A DNA stretch of 22,309 nt from Chloroflexota bacterium (GTDB lineage: Bacteria > Chloroflexota > Dehalococcoidia > Lucifugimonadales > UBA1127), in assembly GCA_028873745.1 (NCBI GenBank), contig JAPPNT010000035.1:1-22309 (forward strand). The letters run 5' to 3'. The notes beneath the pieces are model-generated. The model had not been told where the DNA came from. It worked only from the letters and a program-made list of their open reading frames with translations, and made no database searches. Below, in pieces: positions 1 through 6,016 of the stretch. Each line of letters opens with the position of its first letter. Positions within the stretch are counted from its first letter, which is position 1. A program made the position numbers and the translations under genes.

Positions 1-114
1 CGCAACGCATTTGTGGGCAGCCTGCGCGGAGTTTTCAACACAAATGGCGCATTGAAACGCCTACAGCAGCCGGGAGGGGCGACAACTACCCCCTCGAACA
101 CCGTCCCCGCGAGC

Positions 115-157
115 AAAAGGAAAAGCCCCTGCGTCTCCCCCTCCGAGGCGCAGGGGC
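115..157 (-). terminator. Intrinsic terminator of the small HTH gene
   Basis: Read on the minus strand, a 13-base stem (145-157 with 125-137, a single G-T wobble) closes a 7-base loop and is followed by TTTTCCTTTT (124-115). It lies about 33 bases past the stop of the HTH gene, so it is well placed to end that transcript. The split T-tract is slightly weaker than an ideal one. Confidence 0.8.
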
Positions 158-190
158 CAGTTCCATGGCCACGCGGACAATGAAAGGTTT

Positions 191-418
191 CTATCTTCCC
201 TGGTGCTTGATCTCCAACGTCTCGTCGGGGGCGAGGGCGACCCGGCGGTACTGGATGCCGAGCTTGAGCAGCCAGTACCCGATGGTGGCCTTGCTCACCC
301 CGAACTCCAGGGCTGTGCCGGTCAGGCCCTTCTCGTTAACCATCTCCGGCAGCAGGCGCTCCAGCGGCCGCTTGTACTGCTCCTCCACTCGGAGCATCGC
401 CGGTGTCATCCTTGCCAT
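191..418 (-). CDS. Small helix-turn-helix protein (75 aa)
   Basis: A short basic protein whose centre (about residues 29-50) reads as a homeodomain-like helix-turn-helix: GTALEFGVSKATIGYWLLKL, with the recognition helix KATIGYWLLKLGI. The upstream part (RPLERLLPEMVNEKG) matches the usual helix-1 pattern of small stand-alone HTH proteins related to transposase and resolvase DNA-binding heads. I chose the ATG at 418 because GGGGTGA lies 5 bases upstream; a GTG at 427 is in frame but has its G-run directly against the start. The gene has its own TTGACA promoter and intrinsic terminator, so it is an autonomous unit divergent from acpS. It probably binds DNA; the target is unknown, and an inverted repeat upstream of its promoter (525-544) is a candidate. 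No catalytic domain is attached, so it could be a regulator or a remnant of a larger protein. Confidence 0.7.
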   Translation of the reverse strand: MARMTPAMLRVEEQYKRPLERLLPEMVNEKGLTGTALEFGVSKATIGYWLLKLGIQYRRVALAPDETLEIKHQGR

Positions 419-457
419 TTTGCTCACCCCCGTTGCGGGAACCGATCCACTACAGCT

Positions 458-486
458 ACTCTACACGGTGTTCCGGCCATTGTCAA
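458..486 (-). promoter_or_regulatory. Sigma70-type promoter of the HTH gene
   Basis: On the minus strand there is a perfect -35 TTGACA (486-481), a 17-base spacer and a -10 TAGAGT (463-458). The predicted start of transcription near 451 gives a leader of about 33 bases to the ATG at 418. Confidence 0.7.
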
Positions 487-802
487 GCCCCTGTCCAGAC
501 ACATTCTCAAACTAGTTCAAAACTTTCTAAGACAACGTCTAGAACACCAAGATTTTATATTTAGATTCTGTGTTTCTCAACTAAGGTAAGTGTATTGTCA
601 CATGACAGCGTCGCGTGGCTTGTGACGTATTTGCCCCGGGTTCATTGGCTTGACCAAGCCCTCCAGCGGATTGTCGAGGTTTTGTCACATGAGTCTTGCC
701 TGCGAGTCATAGCCCACGGGTGAGACAGTTCGCTCGCAATCCCATGGCGCTGCCCATATCGAGCGGTGGTGGCTGGCAGCGCTCCTGCCGCTCCCGGCTT
801 CA
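487..802. other. AT-rich noncoding region between HTH gene and acpS
   Basis: No credible gene is visible. The stretch from about 500 to 600 is markedly more AT-rich than the rest of the window. It contains a near-perfect inverted repeat, TTCTAAGAC (525-533) and GTCTAGAA (537-544), separated by AAC, upstream of the HTH gene's -35 box. Further on are three TGTCACA-type words (see the separate repeat entry). From about 700 onward the composition returns to the local GC-rich level. Confidence 0.6.
596..690. repeat. TGTCACA-type motif cluster upstream of acpS
   Basis: Three copies or variants of one word occur in 95 bases: the dyad TGTCACATGACA (596-607), TTGTGACG (620-627) and TTGTCACAT (682-690). 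The same word recurs many times at the 3' end of coaBC. The copies lie 110-200 bases upstream of the acpS promoter. They could be distal operator sites or part of a local repeat family; the sequence does not decide. Confidence 0.55.
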
Positions 803-832
803 TGGACACTCGTCATGGCGACTGCCTATAAT
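803..832 (+). promoter_or_regulatory. Promoter of the acpS-nnrED unit
   Basis: A perfect -10 TATAAT (827-832) follows a -35-like TGGACA (803-808) at an 18-base spacing. Transcription would start near 839, giving a leader of about 50 bases before the acpS ATG at 891. Confidence 0.65.
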
Positions 833-890
833 GGCCCACGACCTTGGATGTGGAAGGCTCCACACGCTGCTGAAACGGGACTGCCGACGC

Positions 891-1271
891 ATGCTTCATA
901 CCGGCGTGGACATCGTGGAGATATGGCGGATTGGCGAGGCGGTCGCCCGGTGGGGTGACCGCTTCTTCAACCGCATCTACACGCCGGGAGAGCTGGCGTA
1001 CGCCCGAGGCCGGCTCCCGCAGCTTGCCGGGCGGTTCGCGGCCAAGGAGGCCGTCATGAAGGCGCTCGGCACGGGCGTTCGCGGCGTCGGCTGGCGCGAG
1101 ATCGAGGTGGTCCGCAAGCCGGGCCAGGCGCCGACCGTCGTGCTGCATGGCCGCGCCAGGGCCCGCGCCGAGCGGATGCAGATGGGCGAGATCTCCATCT
1201 CGATATCCCACTCGAGGGACTACGCGGTCGTCGTGGCCGTGGGGGAGACCAGTGAAGATAGTAACGGCTGA
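891..1271 (+). CDS. acpS: Holo-[acyl-carrier-protein] synthase
   Basis: Transfers the 4'-phosphopantetheine arm from coenzyme A to the serine of apo-ACP, switching on the carrier protein for fatty acid synthesis (cytosol). At 126 residues it has normal AcpS length. The family signatures are present: GVDIVEIWRI near the N-terminus with the metal-binding Asp7, RFAAKEAVMKALGTG (47-61) with the second metal ligand Glu53, and ISISHSRDYAVVVAV (103-117) near the C-terminus. The frame is open upstream to 696, but homology begins at MLHTGVDIVEI and a good promoter lies at 803-832, so ATG 891 is the start despite a weak ribosome site. The 3' end overlaps the next gene by 20 bases, implying co-translation. 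The link with CoA genes downstream (coaX, coaBC) fits, as CoA is its donor substrate. Confidence 0.95.
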   Translation: MLHTGVDIVEIWRIGEAVARWGDRFFNRIYTPGELAYARGRLPQLAGRFAAKEAVMKALGTGVRGVGWREIEVVRKPGQAPTVVLHGRARARAERMQMGEISISISHSRDYAVVVAVGETSEDSNG

Positions 1272-2913
1272 GGCCATGCGCGCCCTCGAGCGCCGCGCGG
1301 TCGAGAACGAGGGCTCGCTCGACGACCTGATGGAGCGGGCCGGGCACCTCTCCGCGCGCGTGGCGTGGGGCATGCTCCAGGATGCCGAGGCCGACGACGG
1401 CCCCGCGGCCCGCATCTCCCACGCTGCCGCCGTTATGTCTGCATTCGCCGCCAACTCGGCGGCCGCTCCCCCTCGCGTGCTGGTCCTCATCGGGCCGGGC
1501 AACAACGGCGGCGACGGGCTCGTCGCGGCGCGCCACCTGCAGCTCTGGCTGGGCGGAGTGTCGGCCATCATCCTCGCTGGCCGGGCCGGCGACGACCCCA
1601 AGCGCCAGCTTGCCCTCGACGCCGGCGTGACCGTCGTGGGCGCCGAGGACGACCCTGTCGGGACGCTGGAGCGGACGCTGCCCACGGCCGACATCGTCGT
1701 CGACGCCGTGCTGGGCATCGGGGCGTCACGGCCGCTGGAGGGCGCCATCCGCGACTCGATGGCGCTCGTCAACGCCGAACGGGCACGGCGTCCGGCGCTG
1801 CAGACGCTCGCGCTGGACGTGCCGACGGGCATCGACGCGGACTCGGGCGAGGCGGACGCGAACGCCCTAGATGCGGACGCGACGGTGACCTTCGGCTTCC
1901 CAAAGCACGGACACTTCCGGTTCCCGGCCGCGGCCCGCGCGGGGCGGCTCGTCGTCGCGGACATCGGCGTTCCCGATGAGCTGGCGTCGGACATCGGCGA
2001 GGAGGCAGTGACGACGGCGTGGGCGCAGGCGCAGCTCCCCCGGCGGCCGCTGGACGCGCACAAGGGGTCCTTTGGCCGCGTTCTGGCGCTGGCCGGGTCG
2101 CGCAGCTACGTCGGGGCGGCGCAGCTGGCCTGCCTGGGCGCGGCGCGGTCCGGCGCCGGCTACATCACGCTGGCGGTCACGCCCGCCGTGCAGGCGCTGG
2201 TGGTCCCCCGGCTCACGGAGAGCACGTTCCTGTTGCTGCCCGACGAAGGCGACGGTGATGCCGATTTCGAAGCCGTCGGCTTGCTCCGCGGCACGATGCC
2301 GGCCTGCGATGCGCTGCTCGTCGGGTGCGGGCTGGGACAGCACGACACGACGCGGCTCCTCCTCGACCGGCTGCTGCTGTCGTCCGAGCCGGTGCCGCTG
2401 CCGACGGTCATCGACGCGGACGCGCTCAACTTCCTGGCGACCGTCGACAGGTGGTGGGAGCGGCTGCGGGCCGACGCCGTTCTGACGCCGCACCCGGGCG
2501 AGATGGCGCGGCTGCTGAAGTGCGGCATCGGCGACGTCGAGGCTGACCGGATCGCGACGGCGCGGCGGGCGGCGACCGCGTGGGGCGTAACGGTGTTGCT
2601 GAAGGGTGCGTTCACCGTGGCCGCGTCGCCTGACGGCCGCGTGCGTGTGCTGCCGTTCGCGAACCCGGCGCTGGCGACGGCGGGGACGGGCGACGTGCTG
2701 GCAGGGTGCGTCGCGGGGCTGCTGGCGCAGGGGCTCGGGACCTTCGACGCGGCGACGCTGGGGGCGTTCCTGCACGCCGCCGCGGGCGAGCTCGCTGCCG
2801 AGGCGGTCGGCGAGGCCGGCGTCATCGCGGGCGACCTGCTGCCGCTGCTGCCACTGGCGATCACGGAGCTCCGCGAGGGCTCGTTCACGGGCGGGATCCG
2901 GCACATCGCGTAG
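1252..2913 (+). CDS. nnrD: Bifunctional NAD(P)H-hydrate epimerase / ADP-dependent NAD(P)H-hydrate dehydratase
   Basis: Metabolite-repair enzyme of 553 residues that restores NAD(P)HX, the hydrated damaged form of NAD(P)H. The N-terminal YjeF-type epimerase half (about 1-245) shows GPGNNGGDG (81-89), DAVLGIG (151-157) and LDVPTGIDADSG (188-199). The C-terminal ribokinase-like dehydratase half (about 265-550) shows HKGSFGRVLALAGS (270-283), LTPHPGEMARL (411-421), LLKGAF (449-454) and the nucleotide/catalytic NPALATAGTGDVLAG (471-485). The start is GTG 1252, inside the end of acpS, with GGGGGAG 4 bases upstream; residues encoded before it in this frame do not resemble the family. Fusion of the two activities (NnrE plus NnrD) is common in bacteria. 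Neighbouring acpS is a frequent arrangement. Confidence 0.95.
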   Translation: MKIVTAEAMRALERRAVENEGSLDDLMERAGHLSARVAWGMLQDAEADDGPAARISHAAAVMSAFAANSAAAPPRVLVLIGPGNNGGDGLVAARHLQLWLGGVSAIILAGRAGDDPKRQLALDAGVTVVGAEDDPVGTLERTLPTADIVVDAVLGIGASRPLEGAIRDSMALVNAERARRPALQTLALDVPTGIDADSGEADANALDADATVTFGFPKHGHFRFPAAARAGRLVVADIGVPDELASDIGEEAVTTAWAQAQLPRRPLDAHKGSFGRVLALAGSRSYVGAAQLACLGAARSGAGYITLAVTPAVQALVVPRLTESTFLLLPDEGDGDADFEAVGLLRGTMPACDALLVGCGLGQHDTTRLLLDRLLLSSEPVPLPTVIDADALNFLATVDRWWERLRADAVLTPHPGEMARLLKCGIGDVEADRIATARRAATAWGVTVLLKGAFTVAASPDGRVRVLPFANPALATAGTGDVLAGCVAGLLAQGLGTFDAATLGAFLHAAAGELAAEAVGEAGVIAGDLLPLLPLAITELREGSFTGGIRHIA

Positions 2914-2935
2914 CGTCCGACGCCCTTCCCCCACC

Positions 2936-2993
2936 GGTCGCCCTGAGCCTGCCCCCACCTCATCGTTTCACCGGCGAAAGCCGGTGCCCAGAA
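2936..2993 (-). repeat. REP-like palindromic element, copy A
   Basis: A perfect hairpin CACCGGC-GAAA-GCCGGTG (2969-2986) follows nnrD. Read on the minus strand the segment has the pattern CTGG-n4-CGGCTTTCGCCGGT-n-A-nn-CGATG, shared with copy B at 10097-10129; copy C near 21942-21960 is related. Next to it, CGCCCTGAGCCTG (2939-2951) is a degraded version of the GCTCAGGGCG word found at 21908-21917. There is no T-tract, so it is not a classical terminator on the plus strand. Confidence 0.6.
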
Positions 2994-3053
2994 CCCCCAC
3001 CCCCTGACACCACCCCCTCGCGCACTCGCGCCCGGTCCCCCTACCCTGCCCCC

Positions 3054-3374
3054 ATGAATACGCAAGAGGGTCCCCAGAACAGCCAGTCCCCACAACCGAA
3101 GAAGCGGCCCGGCGCCCCGGTGGGCAACCAGAATGGCAGACGGCACGGCCTCTACTCCAAACTCCACCCCGTCAACATCGTCGACGTCTTCGACCGGCTC
3201 AACCACGAGCAGGGCCTGCCGCCCCTCGACCCGGAGGCGGCCCGCCGCCTCGCCGCCCTCTCCCGCGACCCCCGCATGTCCCTGCGCCTTCTGGTCGACG
3301 CCGCCCGCGCCATGCGCACCCTCATCACCTTCCACCGCGCCCTCAAGCGGATCGAGGGGCGGAAGCAGCTATGA
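3054..3374 (+). CDS. Small hypothetical protein with GNQNGRRHG motif
   Basis: A 106-residue protein with no enzyme motif I recognise. The N-terminus is polar and basic (Gln/Pro/Lys rich), then comes GAPVGNQNGRRHGLYSK (20-36), a motif seen in many small proteins of phage, plasmid and Chloroflexota origin, including terminase small subunit-like proteins; here no terminase domain follows. The rest (about 40-103) is predicted helical with heptad-like leucine and alanine spacing. The start is set by the first ATG before this motif; no clear ribosome site precedes it. It lies 140 bases after nnrD and 298 bases before coaX, and the codon pattern is GC-rich like its neighbours. It may bind nucleic acid, given the charge, but that is conjecture. 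Confidence 0.6.
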   Translation: MNTQEGPQNSQSPQPKKRPGAPVGNQNGRRHGLYSKLHPVNIVDVFDRLNHEQGLPPLDPEAARRLAALSRDPRMSLRLLVDAARAMRTLITFHRALKRIEGRKQL

Positions 3375-3403
3375 TCCGTACCCGGCTGATTGACTTCCGC
3401 AAC

Positions 3404-3476
3404 TCAATGCAACACAACCCGTTCCCAATACCATTGCACCCCCGCGGCACAATTGCGATTCAATGCAACTCAACCC
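3404..3476 (+). repeat. Direct repeat TCAATGCAACnCAACCC
   Basis: Two 17-base copies differing at one base lie at 3404-3420 and 3460-3476, 56 bases apart start to start. Related words follow in the same A/C-rich gap: CAATTGCGATTCAATGC (3450-3466), ACTCAATGAG (3548-3557) and AACTCAACTCAATTCCC near 3572-3588. They occupy the 298-base gap (3375-3672) upstream of coaX, which holds no credible gene. Confidence 0.6.
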
Positions 3477-3650
3477 CCTTCCAGCTACGGGCCGCCGTCA
3501 GTCGTTCCAGTCGTTATCGGGCCTCCCCGTATCTGGAAACGAAAAAAACTCAATGAGAAAACGCTGAGAACTCAACTCAATTCCCTGTCCCGCCCATCCC
3601 TCGCAAGCTGGGGAAGGGGTTGGCGATGGACGGCGGAGGGGGCCGAGGGC

Positions 3651-3663
3651 TATCTGATATACT
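3651..3663 (+). promoter_or_regulatory. Extended -10 promoter of coaX
   Basis: TATCTGATATACT contains an extended -10 (TGA plus TATACT, 3656-3663) with no obvious -35. The expected transcription start, about 7 bases downstream, falls at 3670-3671, almost on the ATG at 3673, so the message may be leaderless. The same TATCTGATA word covers the -10 of purA. Confidence 0.55.
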
Positions 3664-3672
3664 CAGTTGGCC

Positions 3673-4455
3673 ATGCTGCTTGCTATAGACGTGGGGAACA
3701 CGAATATCACGATGGGCGCGTTCGACGGCGACGCCCTGGCCGCGACGTGGCGGATGTCGACCGAGTCGCGGTGGCAGCCGGACGAGTGCAGCGTCGCGCT
3801 CCAGTCGATGATGACGATGAAGCGCGTCAGCCCGTCGGACATCGACGCCGTCGTGATCTGCAGCGTGGTGCCGCCGCTGACACCCGTCTTCGAGGAGGCC
3901 TGCGTCGACACGTTCGGCGTCACGCCGCTGGTCGTGGGCGCGGGCACGCGCACGGGCGTCCGCATCCTCTACGAGCCGCCCCGCGACGTCGGCGCCGACC
4001 GGGTCGTGGACGCGGCGGCCGCGTTTCGGCTCTACGGCGGGCCCCTGGTGGTCGTCGACTTCGGCACTGCGACGGTGTTCGACGCGGTGACCAAGGAGGG
4101 CGACTACTTGGGCGGAGCGCTCTTCCCGGGCATCCAGATCGCGTCGGAGGCGCTGGTGCAGCGGACGTCGCAGCTGCGGCGAGTCGAGCTGACGGCGCCG
4201 AAGTCGGCCATCGGGCGCAACACCGTGGCGGCGCTGCAGTCTGGGCTCGTGTTCGGCCACGTGGCGCTCGTCGAGGGGATGATCGCGCGCTTCCGGGCCG
4301 AGCTCGGCGACGACGCGCGGGCTGTCGCGACGGGCGGGCTGGCGGACCTGGTGGCGTCGCACACGCCCGTTTTCCATGCCGTGAACCCGGACCTCACACT
4401 CATCGGTCTCCGATTGGTGTACGATATGAACAAGAACGGAGGCGCAGCCTCCTGA
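3673..4455 (+). CDS. coaX: Type III pantothenate kinase
   Basis: Phosphorylates pantothenate to 4'-phosphopantothenate with ATP, the first step of coenzyme A synthesis. At 260 residues it is of normal length for CoaX. The ASKHA-fold motifs are visible: phosphate-1 loop DVGNTN (6-11), substrate/adenosine region GADRVVDAAAAF (107-118), phosphate-2 loop DFGTATVFD (129-137), YLGGALFPGI (145-154) and the later ATGGLADL (219-226). I prefer ATG 3673 to the in-frame TTG at 3667 because family homology starts MLLAIDVGNT; no Shine-Dalgarno sequence is seen, consistent with a leaderless message. It is followed after 37 bases by coaBC, which catalyses the next two steps of the pathway. Confidence 0.95.
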   Translation: MLLAIDVGNTNITMGAFDGDALAATWRMSTESRWQPDECSVALQSMMTMKRVSPSDIDAVVICSVVPPLTPVFEEACVDTFGVTPLVVGAGTRTGVRILYEPPRDVGADRVVDAAAAFRLYGGPLVVVDFGTATVFDAVTKEGDYLGGALFPGIQIASEALVQRTSQLRRVELTAPKSAIGRNTVAALQSGLVFGHVALVEGMIARFRAELGDDARAVATGGLADLVASHTPVFHAVNPDLTLIGLRLVYDMNKNGGAAS

Positions 4456-4492
4456 GCGGGCCCCCGGCCCTTACCCCTGAAAGGAAGGGACC

Positions 4493-5731
4493 ATGCCAGA
4501 CCCGTTGAACGGCAAACACGTCATTCTGGGCGTCACAGGAAGCATCGCGGCCTACAAGGCGGCTGACCTCGCCAGCAAGCTCACTCAGGCCGGTGCGCAC
4601 GTGGACGTCCTCCTCACCGAGAGCGCGGCGAAGTTTGTCACGCCGCTGACCTTCCGAAGCCTCACGCACCGCGCCGTCGTCACGGACCTCTTCGACGCCG
4701 ACTCCCCCGAGGCCATCGAGCACGTCGCCATCGCGCGGCGCGCCGACGCGCTCCTCGTCGCGCCGGCGACGGCCAACACGATGGCGAAGCTGGCGCTGGG
4801 ACTGGCCGACGACGTCCTCACCACGACGGCCCTCGCCGTCACCGCTCCCGTAATGGTCGCCCCCGCGATGGACGCGGGCATGTGGGAGCACCCGACAGTG
4901 CAGCAACACGCCGAAACGCTCGCAGGCCGGGGCGTGCACATCGCCGGGCCCGGCGCGGGCAGGCTGGCGTCCGGCCTGATGGGGCGCGGGCGGATGCTGG
5001 AGCCGGCCGAGCTGCTGGAGCGGCTGCGGTGGGTGCTCGCGCAGGACGGCGACCTCCAGGGACGGCGGATCGTCGTCACGGCGGGCGGCACGCAGGAGCC
5101 CATCGACCCGGTGCGGGTTGTGACAAACCGCTCGTCGGGCAAGATGGGGTATGCGGTGGCGCAGGCGGCGCGGGACAGGGGCGCGGATGTCACACTTGTC
5201 ACAGCAACCTCCGCGCTGACGGCGCCCTTCGGCGTGGCCGCGCGCCGCGTGTCGACGGTCGCCGACATGCGCGAGGCGGTGCTGGACGCGTGCTCGGAGG
5301 CCGACGCGCTCGTCATGGCGGCGGCGGTCAGCGACTACCGGCCGGCGACGGTGGCGGGGAGCAAGATCAAGAAGACGGGCGAGAAAGCGGGCGACCGCCT
5401 CTCGCTGGACATGGAGAAAACCAACGACTTCTTCCTGGAAGTGCCGGAGGGCGTGCTGCGGGTCGGGTTTGCGGCCGAGACGGAAGACCTCATCGAGAAC
5501 GCGCGCTACAAGCTGGCGTCGAAGTCGATGGCGCTCATCGTCGCCAACGATGTGACAAAAGAGGGCAGCGGCTTCGAGGTCGACACCAACCAGGTGACAA
5601 TCATCGGGGCCGACGGTGTGACAGATGAGCTACCGTTGCTCACCAAATACGAAGTCGGTGACAAAATCCTCGACCGTGTCGTCTCGCTGCTGACCAACCG
5701 CGACAGGCAGCATATGTCACATTCGTTGTGA
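4493..5731 (+). CDS. coaBC: Bifunctional phosphopantothenoylcysteine synthetase/decarboxylase
   Basis: 412 residues. The C-terminal CoaB half joins cysteine to 4'-phosphopantothenate; the N-terminal flavoprotein CoaC half decarboxylates the product to 4'-phosphopantetheine. CoaC (1-185) shows GVTGSIAAYKA (13-23), the active-site His77 in IEHVAIARRADALLVAPATAN, and PAMDAGMW (124-131). CoaB (190-403) shows VVTAGGTQEPIDPVR (194-208), NRSSGKMG (212-219), AAAVSDYRP (276-284) and KIKK (291-294). Two departures from the E. coli Dfp pattern: the usual PxMNxxMW Asn is Asp126, and the active-site Cys of the ACG loop is Ser160 (RLASGLMGRGRM). Ribosome site AAGGAAGGGA precedes ATG 4493. The 3' half is rich in TGTCACA/TGTGACA words, and the last codons (HMSHSL, stop) lie in the inverted repeat described next. 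Confidence 0.95.
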   Translation: MPDPLNGKHVILGVTGSIAAYKAADLASKLTQAGAHVDVLLTESAAKFVTPLTFRSLTHRAVVTDLFDADSPEAIEHVAIARRADALLVAPATANTMAKLALGLADDVLTTTALAVTAPVMVAPAMDAGMWEHPTVQQHAETLAGRGVHIAGPGAGRLASGLMGRGRMLEPAELLERLRWVLAQDGDLQGRRIVVTAGGTQEPIDPVRVVTNRSSGKMGYAVAQAARDRGADVTLVTATSALTAPFGVAARRVSTVADMREAVLDACSEADALVMAAAVSDYRPATVAGSKIKKTGEKAGDRLSLDMEKTNDFFLEVPEGVLRVGFAAETEDLIENARYKLASKSMALIVANDVTKEGSGFEVDTNQVTIIGADGVTDELPLLTKYEVGDKILDRVVSLLTNRDRQHMSHSL

Positions 5732-5789
5732 CATCCCTGTTTAAGCCAAAGTTGTCACAACGAATGTGACAGTCGCAGGTTTGTCACAT
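5715..5789. repeat. Perfect 19-bp inverted repeat made of TGTCACA words at the coaBC end
   Basis: TGTCACATTCGTTGTGACA (5715-5733) is repeated as its exact reverse complement at 5753-5771, with a 19-base spacer. Each arm is itself a dyad (TGTCACA-n5-TGTGACA), so alternative short and long hairpins can form. A fifth word, TTGTCACAT, follows at 5781-5789. The coaBC stop TGA (5729-5731) is inside the left arm. No T-tract follows, so it is not a standard intrinsic terminator, though a long stem between the convergent genes coaBC and the MFS transporter could still end or protect transcripts. A binding site array is the alternative. Confidence 0.75.
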
Positions 5790-5926
5790 CACCGCCGCGC
5801 CTTACCACACGCGGCTGAACGCTCGCCCGCACCTCACGCCGCCGGCAGGCCGACCAACCCTCGCCGAGGGCCCGCTAAGGCGGCCTGTTTGGGTTTTGGG
5901 CGGTGTCGGACTCCACCCCAGCCTCG

Positions 5927-5951
5927 GAAAGCGCCGCTTTGGAGCGCTTTC
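5927..5951. terminator. Possible hairpin between convergent genes
   Basis: GAAAGCGC (5927-5934) and GCGCTTTC (5944-5951) form a perfect 8-bp stem with a 9-base loop in the gap between coaBC and the minus-strand MFS gene. There is no T-run on either side, so its role as a terminator is uncertain. The rest of 5790-6016 shows no gene. Confidence 0.3.
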
Positions 5952-6016
5952 GTAGCTGAGCGTCCCACCTCGACGCACGACAGGGTCTTCGTTATGTCCC
6001 GTTTGCGCGAATTGGC

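Noticed and set aside
8..46. Inverted repeat CATTTGTG / CACAAATG at the window edge
   Set aside because: The 8-bp arms are 23 bases apart with no T-run, and the sequence to the left is missing, so nothing can be concluded.
696..890. N-terminal extension of AcpS by 65 residues
   Set aside because: The extra part has no homology to AcpS, is interrupted by a good TATAAT promoter at 827-832, and normal AcpS begins at the ATG at 891.
3404..3590. CRISPR-like array
   Set aside because: There are only two good copies, with no regular spacer length and no cas genes nearby.
5790..6016. Possible small gene between coaBC and the MFS transporter
   Set aside because: Open frames here lack ribosome sites and read as Pro/Arg/Ala-rich noise; hairpins are the only structure.
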